The notes under the pieces: generated by a model
Told to the model about the DNA's origin: nothing
The model's input: the letters and a program-made list of their open reading frames with translations, nothing else
Database searches by the model: none
Part shown: one piece after another, positions 1 to 5,315 of the stretch
How the letters are laid out: each line of letters starts with the position of its first letter
Numbering within the stretch: the first letter of the stretch is position 1
Program-made: the position numbers and the translations under genes
Source of the DNA: Gammaproteobacteria bacterium
GTDB taxonomy: Bacteria; Pseudomonadota; Gammaproteobacteria; Nitrosococcales; Methylophagaceae
NCBI GenBank assembly: GCA_003645385.1
Contig: QNEY01000138.1
Coordinates: 1-5,315, forward strand
Direction of reading: 5' to 3'
DNA: 5,315 nucleotides

Positions 1-62
1 CCACACGACATTATGTCGAGAAAAGCAAGGTTGAATCCTTCCGATTTTTTACGCTGAATCAA
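1..62 (-). CDS. 5' end of a probable MotB/ExbD-like membrane partner of the adjacent channel protein (runs off the left edge)
   Basis: After the stop of the MotA/ExbB-like gene (72-74) the same frame reopens and stays open to the window edge. It gives about 21 residues: a basic start (QRKK), then GFNLAFLDIMSCG. The only plausible start before the conserved-looking part is TTG at 60-62, 9 bases after the upstream stop. A weak AAGG lies at 75-78, about 12 bases ahead of it. An ATG at 9-11 is in frame but falls inside the LDIMSCG motif. From memory, FLDxxxCGxGA near the N-terminus followed by a membrane helix occurs in inner-membrane proteins encoded beside MotA/ExbB-like genes. The block AFLDIMS also lines up with the MotB block AYADFMT, whose Asp carries the ion. 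With a MotA-like gene directly upstream, a channel partner is the natural reading. Only a fragment is visible, so any C-terminal domain (OmpA-like, VWA or other) cannot be judged. Confidence 0.6.
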   Translation of the reverse strand, partial: MIQRKKSEGFNLAFLDIMSC

Positions 63-71
63 ATCGAGAGG

Positions 72-824
72 TTACCTTATTCGGCTGAGCAGATACTTTT
101 CGCAATACTCTTGGGTATCGAGTATCTGACTGTCTTGCAGGCGTTGCAATTGATGAAAAAGAAACATCAAAAAAATACTAATTAGTAATGCGACCAGTGT
201 TGAATTGAAAGCAACACCAAGGCTGTCGGTCATGCCCGCGATATCTCCAGCCAGAGCTTGATCCGCCTGAGATAATGCTTGACCGATGCCTCGAACTGTC
301 CCGATGAAGCCGATTGAGGGAATAGCCCAAATCAAATAACGGATCATGGTATTTTCAGAATCTTGTCTTACAGCAAGCGCTTCAAGGTTGCTCTCTATCG
401 CGTCAGATAAGTTTTGTACATTTCTGGTGGCGCCGTATCGCCACAATGATGATCGTAGTGTTCGGACCAGTGGTGATGATAAGCAATCTTTTGGTATTTG
501 TTTATCCAGTCTTTCAATGATGTTATTTACATTAAGATCGCCATCGTTATGGTCTTTGTCTTCAAGTAGATCAACTGAAAACAAGTATTTTGTTTTTAAT
601 ATTTCACGATAATTAGTTGTTATTAAAAAGCAACCCCATAACATCAAAATGAAACAGATTTCTTGTTCATAGTCTTTTAGGATAACTACTACTTCTCTGG
701 GGGAAGATAGCCCTTGTGCTTGAGCCATTTCAATTAATGCGCTGGCTTCTGGTCGTACATAACCAATATAAATCATGTGAACAAAAATGATTGAGATAAT
801 GAGTGCGATAAAACTTTTAATCAT
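72..824 (-). CDS. MotA/TolQ/ExbB-family proton-channel subunit
   Basis: This 250-residue protein starts at ATG (822-824). Four hydrophobic stretches are visible at about 4-22, 54-71, 161-184 and 203-226, with a polar, probably cytoplasmic segment of about 90 residues (72-160) between the second and third, as in MotA. The third carries PSIGFIGTVRGIGQAL (169-184), the family signature seen as LGLLGTVxGI in ExbB/TolQ. The fourth carries GVAFNSTLVALL (203-214). Thr176 and Thr209 are 33 residues apart, the same spacing as the pore threonines of E. coli ExbB (Thr148/Thr181) and TolQ (Thr145/Thr178), so the ion path looks intact. Known family members are inner-membrane pentamers that couple ion flow to mechanical work with an ExbD/TolR/MotB partner. 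Here the candidate partner starts 9 bases downstream. The gene begins 12 bases after the small ORF at 837-986 and has only a weak Shine-Dalgarno, so translational coupling is possible. It is not a flagellar MotA by context. Confidence 0.88.
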   Translation of the reverse strand: MIKSFIALIISIIFVHMIYIGYVRPEASALIEMAQAQGLSSPREVVVILKDYEQEICFILMLWGCFLITTNYREILKTKYLFSVDLLEDKDHNDGDLNVNNIIERLDKQIPKDCLSSPLVRTLRSSLWRYGATRNVQNLSDAIESNLEALAVRQDSENTMIRYLIWAIPSIGFIGTVRGIGQALSQADQALAGDIAGMTDSLGVAFNSTLVALLISIFLMFLFHQLQRLQDSQILDTQEYCEKYLLSRIR

Positions 825-836
825 ATCAGTGAGACT

Positions 837-986
837 CTATATGTCGACTGGAAAAGAAACGGGTGAGTTAAGACTTATTGTTTTACCTGCATAGGCTTTG
901 TGAATCAGTGCGGATGTAAGTACTAATAGGATAATACACAGGCTTATAACAATCATTCTCTTATTGATGCTGAGTGGTAATCTCAT
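837..986 (-). CDS. Small exported or membrane-anchored protein, 49 residues, unknown function
   Basis: This 49-codon ORF fills the gap between the FGE/PEGA gene (stop 989-991) and the MotA/ExbB-like gene (start 824). ATG lies at 984-986 and TAG at 837-839. A full GGAGG sits 9 bases upstream, the best ribosome site I see in the window. The protein has a basic start (Arg2, Lys9, Arg10), a hydrophobic core (about 11-28, IVISLCIILLVLTSALI) and a short polar stretch ending AYA (31-33), a typical signal peptidase I site. Cleavage there would leave 16 residues, GKTISLNSPVSFPVDI. If uncleaved, it would be a single-pass microprotein with a periplasmic tail. I do not recognise the family. Its position just before the channel gene suggests a subunit or assembly factor of that complex (inference). 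The alternative is a chance ORF, which the SD, the signal-peptide shape and the exact fit make unlikely. Confidence 0.75.
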   Translation of the reverse strand: MRLPLSINKRMIVISLCIILLVLTSALIHKAYAGKTISLNSPVSFPVDI

Positions 987-988
987 AT

Positions 989-2998
989 TTAATTGCCTCC
1001 ATAAACATATCGTCCAATTCTAAAGCCAAGGTCATCACGCGAATCAACTAAACCCTCTCTGAAAGATGGTCTGAGTTCAGTGGCTGAGCCAGAACGCCAG
1101 TTTGCTCCTTTGACCACATGCGAACTACCTGCTGTCAGATCAAAAGGGTCTTGGAACACTTTACCTGATTTGGGAAGCACTATCGAGTAGCTATCATGTG
1201 TCCACTCGCTTACATTACCACCTTGGTCATAGAGCCCCGACTTTTCCTGTGAGAAACTTTCTACAGGTGCAACCCCTGGGTAACCATCGTTATATTTTGA
1301 TACATAAACTTTTACCTTACCGTTGGCAGATTCATCAGCAATGTTGATAGCATTCTTTGGAATAACACGTTCATTACCCCACACAAATAAGGTTTGAACT
1401 GATTTCCCCGCTTTTCTGGCTAACCATTCCCATTCTGCTTCAGTCAATAAGCGATAGCCATCTGCATTCGCATTAATTCCTATAAGATGTTTATTGTTAA
1501 TTCGGTAAACGGGCGTTAATCCTTCTAGTTGACTTAGCCAATTACAAAATTCAGCTACTTCTATCCACGATACAGAGGTGGCTGGCTTTTTAGGGTCACC
1601 TTGTTTGCTCTTGTCATATCTGCGGTATTCCGCATTGGTGATTTCATGAGCACCTGCATAAAAAGGCTTGGAGAGTCTAACTTCTTTTATAACTTCATTT
1701 GCCCGTTGCCCTGGCTCACTGCGCTTTGCTCCCATGGTGAATGTATCGTTGGGTTTAAATAGCTTTAATTCGCCACCAGCTTTATTTGTATAGTGATTAG
1801 GGGCTTCTTTAATCCGTGCAACTTTTTCAGTGACTAAGGTCACATTAACTTTCTTGGTATTGGCAGCACTTGGAGTCACTACCTTAGTGATGCTACGAAA
1901 TCCTTTCTTACTCAGAGTGATTTTCTGATCAATGGCGCCCAGCGTTAACTGCAGTGGGGTGGTGCCAATAAGTTTGCCATTTAATTCAACCTCAGCTGGT
2001 GGATATGATTCAATTTCAACTTGGCCCACCTCTTTTTTCAATATAAAATTTAACTGCAAACTATCATCAGCTGAAATATTGAATGTTTTACTTTCTGCGA
2101 AATAGCCTGGTTTAGAATAAGATAATTGATGTTTAACGCCTGCTTCAACGCGAACATTACTGGTTTTGTTAACAGTAATATTATCTAAAACTAGTTTTCC
2201 ACCATTGGGTTTTAAAGATACGCTGACGGCTGCCTTCTTTAATCCCAACCTGTAGTCACGACTAACATCAGGTTTGGTGCGACTTACTTCAATAGTGTCG
2301 TTGACAGTTTCATAGTTGTTGAGTGTGACAGCCACATTATGAACACCGCCTTGCAGCAATAGAGTCAGCGGTGATAAACCCATATCAATAGCATCAAGTG
2401 ATATGCGGGCACCATTTGGTATTGTTTTTATAGCCAATGTGCCATCAACAGGGGTGAGTTGAAAAACTTTTTTAAAGATTTCGTTTCGAGTTAACGACAA
2501 TGTGATCGAGGCATCATTGTAATGGGGATGAGTAACAGTAAGTTCATAATCCCCATCAGCTAGTTCATGTTCAAAAGTATCTGAAATAGCGAGTACTTCA
2601 CCATCAATGAGCCAACTGGTTTTGTCATCGTCAATATTCGTGCTGAGCTCGACTTTAGCTGGCAGCGGTACCAATGTGACAGATATTACCTTACCGAAGT
2701 CATCATTGTTCAGCGCTTGTGTTATCGATTGGAATCCTTCTGCTGATACTGTAATAGCGGGATGTTTTGAGATCGAATAGAGTGTTTCACCAATAATAAC
2801 AGCAAGCCCTTCATGAAGATGTACAGATGATAATGCAGCTGCATCATCTGGATGTATTTCAATGCGAGTGCCTCGTGAAACAAGAATAACCGTTAAAATG
2901 ACAAAAATACCGATCAAAAAGAATGTGAACACCGAAATATAGAGTAGGCGTTGTTTCCTTTTTGCTGCGAGTAGTTGTTGGTTAAATTGGTTCATCAC
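989..2998 (-). CDS. Membrane-anchored protein with tandem PEGA-like repeats and a C-terminal FGE-sulfatase (SUMF1-type) domain
   Basis: The protein has 669 residues from GTG (2996-2998) or 668 from the adjacent ATG (2993-2995). I prefer the ATG; neither has a clear SD, and both overlap the upstream gene's end, suggesting translational coupling. Residues 13-18 are basic (KRKQR) and about 19-41 form one membrane helix, so the rest should be periplasmic. About 44-390 reads as tandem beta-sandwich repeats. The repeat at 324-390 is a clear PEGA domain (VEIESYPPAEVELNGKLIG then TPLQLTLG), that at 185-252 is good, and those near 44-112, 113-184 and 253-323 are diverged. About 411-663 is an FGE-sulfatase fold: TFTMGA (419-424), EITNAEY (452-458), YRLLTEAEWEWLAR (515-528), GNVSEW (594-599), KGANW (630-634), LGFR (657-660). 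Its only cysteine is Cys485, so the two active-site cysteines of formylglycine-generating enzymes are missing. A structural or binding role is more likely than catalysis. The following ORF starts 2 bases after the stop. Confidence 0.88.
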   Translation of the reverse strand: MMNQFNQQLLAAKRKQRLLYISVFTFFLIGIFVILTVILVSRGTRIEIHPDDAAALSSVHLHEGLAVIIGETLYSISKHPAITVSAEGFQSITQALNNDDFGKVISVTLVPLPAKVELSTNIDDDKTSWLIDGEVLAISDTFEHELADGDYELTVTHPHYNDASITLSLTRNEIFKKVFQLTPVDGTLAIKTIPNGARISLDAIDMGLSPLTLLLQGGVHNVAVTLNNYETVNDTIEVSRTKPDVSRDYRLGLKKAAVSVSLKPNGGKLVLDNITVNKTSNVRVEAGVKHQLSYSKPGYFAESKTFNISADDSLQLNFILKKEVGQVEIESYPPAEVELNGKLIGTTPLQLTLGAIDQKITLSKKGFRSITKVVTPSAANTKKVNVTLVTEKVARIKEAPNHYTNKAGGELKLFKPNDTFTMGAKRSEPGQRANEVIKEVRLSKPFYAGAHEITNAEYRRYDKSKQGDPKKPATSVSWIEVAEFCNWLSQLEGLTPVYRINNKHLIGINANADGYRLLTEAEWEWLARKAGKSVQTLFVWGNERVIPKNAINIADESANGKVKVYVSKYNDGYPGVAPVESFSQEKSGLYDQGGNVSEWTHDSYSIVLPKSGKVFQDPFDLTAGSSHVVKGANWRSGSATELRPSFREGLVDSRDDLGFRIGRYVYGGN
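996..1000 (-). promoter_or_regulatory. Strong Shine-Dalgarno sequence for the small ORF at 837-986
   Basis: The minus strand reads GGAGG here, followed by nine bases (CAATTAAAT) and then ATG at 984-986. It lies inside the last codons of the upstream FGE/PEGA gene. It is the main evidence that the 49-codon ORF is translated, because the neighbouring genes have weaker sites. Confidence 0.75.
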
Positions 2999-4442
2999 AA
3001 TAGATGCTTAAACTATAACTTGTTTGATCATAAGGAATGAGTACATCAATTAATTTTGATTTATAGCCTTTTCGTTTACCCTCAAAAGTATAGCGGCCAG
3101 GGGTTAATTGAATTGTTTTTAATTGTGTTATGCCAACGATACCGACGCCACGTACCAGAATGTTGGTCTGATTATCAGAGGTGATCTCAACAGAGACTTT
3201 TTTATTCATACTTTCAATAAGGTGAGATAGCTCATTTATTTTTTTATTGAGTGATGGGCTTGCATCGACAAATACTGAGGCTTGGCTTATCTTGTCTTTC
3301 ATCGTTGACACGAGCTGCATGTTTGATAAACGATAGGGATTCTTGATCTGTTTCTCAAATTCATTATCCAAGGCGATGATTGCTGTAGCTTTAAGTAATG
3401 ACTTTTGAATGGCTTTATCATCAGCTTGTTCTCGTAAAGCTAATTCCAACTGTTTCTTTGCCGTTACCCAGTCGTCGGAAGCAATTGCTGATTGAGCCTT
3501 TTGCCGATAGGTTTCAAGGCGCTGCTTTTTTTCAAGTTCCTGTAATGCGAGTACAGCATCTCTAATTTCTGGACGATTAGGGAAAATTCTTTTTGCAGCA
3601 ATGATTTCCTGTTTTGCTTTTTCCGCATTACCTTGGTTTATCGCTTGATATGATTGAGCAATATATGACTTGAAGTTTTTATTGTTAATGGTGTCTATTA
3701 ATACTTGTTTTCGTTCAACAACTGCTTCTCGATCAGGGGCAAGCTTAATAAGCTCTTTTATAAGGTTTAATTCTTTCTCTGGTTTGTTTTCAACCCTGGC
3801 GGTATTTATTTTTTCAAGTAGAGCTAGAATTTCAGGCAGCTTGTCTATTTTAGTTGATAGAGTCTCAGCCTCAACAGAGGTCTTATCAAGCATTAATGCA
3901 TTAGCTATCTGAAATTTAGCATCATCATATTGGTCTGCATCGTAAGCGCTCTGAGCTATAGACATCGCCTGTTCAAATTCCTGCTGGCTGTCAGAGATCA
4001 TTGTTTGGGCACGTTGTGTTAATTCTTCAATCGAGTTTACTGCACCAGCATAATCGGCAATGCTAAATTTTGAGAGCGCCTCATCTTCTAATGTATCAAT
4101 GTGCTGAGACCTCGTTTGATCCCACTTGGTTAAATCAATTTTATTAAGTTCAGGTTTGAGTTTGTTTTCATAATCACTCAAGGCATTAATGTAAGTTTGT
4201 CGCAGTTGTTCATCAACGACTGTTGGTGATTGTATTGGGTTCACTGCCACACTCGATTGTTCTATTTCGATGGAATCACTAGAAGAAATAAGCTCAGCAT
4301 CATCATCATTAATGTGACCAAAGGAAATAAACAAAACTACAACAACGCAGAGCAGTGAAACGGTAATAAGGCCGATAGCTACCTTGATAAATTGATTGTG
4401 TCGCTTTGCTTTGGCTTTTATGAGTTTCTGTTCAAGTGTCAC
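2982..4442 (-). CDS. Bitopic inner-membrane protein with periplasmic TPR-like helical repeats and a C-terminal PEGA-like domain
   Basis: The protein has 486 residues and starts at GTG (4440-4442), 6 bases after the upstream stop, with GGAG about 12 bases ahead inside the upstream gene. The N-terminus is basic (KAKAKRHNQFIK, 9-20), followed by one membrane helix at about 21-42 and an acidic, Ser-rich linker (45-75). Residues about 78-410 are helical. TPR-like units can be seen near 155-195 (AYDADQYDDAKFQIANAL), 208-248, 256-303 (GNAEKAKQEIIAAKRIFP) and 308-352 (SDDWVTAKKQLELAL). The last 70 residues (about 415-482) look beta-rich with a PEGA-like pattern: VEITSDNQTNILV, then IQLTPGRYTFEGKRKGYKSKLIDV. 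TPR and PEGA modules usually mediate protein or surface binding, so a periplasmic scaffold is inferred. The architecture (short basic cytoplasmic tail, one helix, long periplasmic part, PEGA) parallels the next gene, whose start lies inside this one's 3' end. I know no established name for the family. Confidence 0.85.
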   Translation of the reverse strand: MTLEQKLIKAKAKRHNQFIKVAIGLITVSLLCVVVVLFISFGHINDDDAELISSSDSIEIEQSSVAVNPIQSPTVVDEQLRQTYINALSDYENKLKPELNKIDLTKWDQTRSQHIDTLEDEALSKFSIADYAGAVNSIEELTQRAQTMISDSQQEFEQAMSIAQSAYDADQYDDAKFQIANALMLDKTSVEAETLSTKIDKLPEILALLEKINTARVENKPEKELNLIKELIKLAPDREAVVERKQVLIDTINNKNFKSYIAQSYQAINQGNAEKAKQEIIAAKRIFPNRPEIRDAVLALQELEKKQRLETYRQKAQSAIASDDWVTAKKQLELALREQADDKAIQKSLLKATAIIALDNEFEKQIKNPYRLSNMQLVSTMKDKISQASVFVDASPSLNKKINELSHLIESMNKKVSVEITSDNQTNILVRGVGIVGITQLKTIQLTPGRYTFEGKRKGYKSKLIDVLIPYDQTSYSLSIYCDEPI

Positions 4443-4448
4443 AATGTG

Positions 4449-5315
4449 TTACAGCTCCATACTGGGGGTTGATTCCTGCTCATAGATTCGCTTTAGAAAC
4501 TCTCGCCATTGCACAAACTGTTGTTGTATATTGCCAGTTAATTCGACTGTTTCATCTTCATAAGTGATGACTTGTGGTTCCAATTCGAGATTTATTGATT
4601 CACCTAATTCGTTAATAGCATCTTGATGTAACTTTGCTTCTTTTCTGGACTTGTAGCCATCAGCTATCAACAAGGCTCCGCCCACAGTACCCATAATAGC
4701 TGCAGTATCAAGTGCGATATTTGAGTCGTTACTGTCTCCAGATGCCCCGGCAGCTATCGCTAGCGCAATAAGTAATACACCACCTACAGTTTTATATATA
4801 CTTTCCTTCTTTGCCTCGAAACGCAACTGTTTCTCATTAAAGCTGGCTTCTTGCCACGCTAAGTAACTGACTTCCATATTTTGTGAAAAGGAAGCGTAAT
4901 TTTGTTGCAGGTTGTCAGCAAATAATTGTTCACGAACACGAATTGCCTTCACGCGTTGGAAGAGAGGATCAGTGTCACTTGGTTTGCTAACTAACTTGAT
5001 ATGTTTTCCCTTGGTGTTCATGTGTTCCATAAAAGCGACATCATTAAAACTTGCACCAAATCGCAGATCGGCAATATATTTCAAATCATCCAATTCTGAA
5101 GGGCTGCGTTTCTTTAAGGCATCTATAATTTTGTCAGCGGCTTCCTTGAAAACCGGGTCATAAGGGTCTTTACCGCTATTTCTATTGTTTGAATAAAAAG
5201 ATTCTTCGACTTCATGTTTGAAGGTCTTATCAAGCCATTCTTTGCCACTGATGTCGATAACGGTCAGCCCAAATTTTATATCCTCACCATCTGACTCTTC
5301 GATCTTACCTAGTAC
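4449..5315 (-). CDS. Hypothetical protein, 3' part only (start lies beyond the right edge), possible envelope lipoprotein
   Basis: The frame ending at TAA (4449-4451) is open without a stop to the window edge, giving 288 visible residues. A shorter reading from a TTG at 5091-5093 would cut into a continuous protein and has no SD. The visible start reads as beta structure (IKFGLTVIDISGKEWLDKTF, 13-32), then DPYDPVFKEAADKIIDAL (50-67) and ELDDLKYIADLRFGASF (74-90). A charged helical stretch (about 115-172) leads into two Gly/Ala-rich hydrophobic segments at about 176-191 and 201-219, which resemble a membrane or glycine-zipper hairpin. The tail after that is charged. From memory, similar DPxxxxxxxIAxxL and ELxxLRxIAELRFA blocks occur in uncharacterised gammaproteobacterial envelope proteins. 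I cannot name the family and cannot see whether a signal peptide or lipobox exists. Its stop lies 6 bases before the next gene, so it belongs to the same operon. Confidence 0.75.
   Translation of the reverse strand, partial: VLGKIEESDGEDIKFGLTVIDISGKEWLDKTFKHEVEESFYSNNRNSGKDPYDPVFKEAADKIIDALKKRSPSELDDLKYIADLRFGASFNDVAFMEHMNTKGKHIKLVSKPSDTDPLFQRVKAIRVREQLFADNLQQNYASFSQNMEVSYLAWQEASFNEKQLRFEAKKESIYKTVGGVLLIALAIAAGASGDSNDSNIALDTAAIMGTVGGALLIADGYKSRKEAKLHQDAINELGESINLELEPQVITYEDETVELTGNIQQQFVQWREFLKRIYEQESTPSMEL

Noticed and set aside
6..18. Perfect inverted repeat CGACAT-T-ATGTCG
   Set aside because: It is only 6 bp per arm with one central base, lies inside a coding motif (DIMS), and has no T-run or operator context; probably chance.
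346..612. 88-codon open frame on the plus strand
   Set aside because: It lies antisense inside the MotA/ExbB-like gene, its translation is Ser/Arg-rich without family features, and it has no convincing ribosome site.
72..824. Reading the channel gene as ZorA of a Zorya defence system
   Set aside because: ZorA proteins usually have a long C-terminal cytoplasmic tail, whereas this protein ends about 24 residues after the last helix; no ZorC/ZorD-like gene is visible.
989..2998. Calling the FGE-fold protein a sulfatase-maturing formylglycine-generating enzyme or EgtB
   Set aside because: The copper-site cysteines are absent, there is no DinB-type iron-binding domain, and no sulfatase or ergothioneine gene is nearby.
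3670..3912. 80-codon open frame on the plus strand
   Set aside because: It is antisense to the TPR/PEGA gene; the Ser-rich product is what the reverse strand of a helical Glu/Lys/Ala-rich gene gives.
4298..4311. Short run of CAT/ATC trinucleotides
   Set aside because: It encodes the Asp-rich linker just after the membrane helix (NDDDAE); too short to call a repeat locus.
5091..5093. TTG as start codon of the right-edge gene
   Set aside because: The frame remains open and protein-like for 74 further codons to the edge, and there is no Shine-Dalgarno ahead of the TTG.
4912..5163. 83-codon open frame on the plus strand
   Set aside because: It is antisense to the right-edge gene, which is open in its own frame across the whole stretch and gives the better protein sequence.

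Overview
The window is a single run of same-strand genes, all read from the minus strand (right to left), with almost no non-coding DNA. The base composition leans to A+T (about 40% G+C by eye). The basic Gram-negative layout of bitopic inner-membrane proteins with long periplasmic parts suggests a gammaproteobacterium, perhaps marine. That placement is an inference; there is no rRNA or taxonomic marker.

Layout in transcription order: (1) 5315-4449, the 3' part of a gene entering from beyond the right edge; its protein has a mixed alpha/beta start, a charged helical region and a Gly/Ala-rich hydrophobic hairpin. (2) 4442-2982, a bitopic membrane protein with TPR-like helical repeats and a C-terminal PEGA-like domain. 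(3) 2995 (or 2998)-989, a bitopic membrane protein with several tandem PEGA-like beta-sandwich repeats and a C-terminal FGE-sulfatase (SUMF1/EgtB/PvdO-type) fold that lacks the copper-binding cysteines of true formylglycine-generating enzymes. (4) 986-837, a 49-codon ORF that fills the next gap exactly, has a strong Shine-Dalgarno sequence and encodes a signal-peptide-like microprotein. (5) 824-72, a four-helix MotA/TolQ/ExbB-family channel subunit. (6) 62-1, the first 21 codons of a further gene, probably starting at TTG, whose AFLDIMSCG motif looks like the start of a MotB/ExbD-type channel partner.

Gaps are 2 to 12 bases and one gene pair overlaps, so this reads as one operon. No promoter, terminator, RNA gene, repeat array or mobile element was found, and both operon ends lie outside the window.

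Working model (inference): genes 5 and 6 form a proton- or sodium-driven stator-like unit. Genes 2 and 3, both anchored in the inner membrane with long periplasmic repeat domains, form a scaffold that the unit drives or that links it to the wall or outer membrane. Gene 4 is a small exported or membrane-held accessory. The combination matches none of Mot, Tol, Ton/Exb or Zorya as I know them, and I cannot assign a known name to the system.
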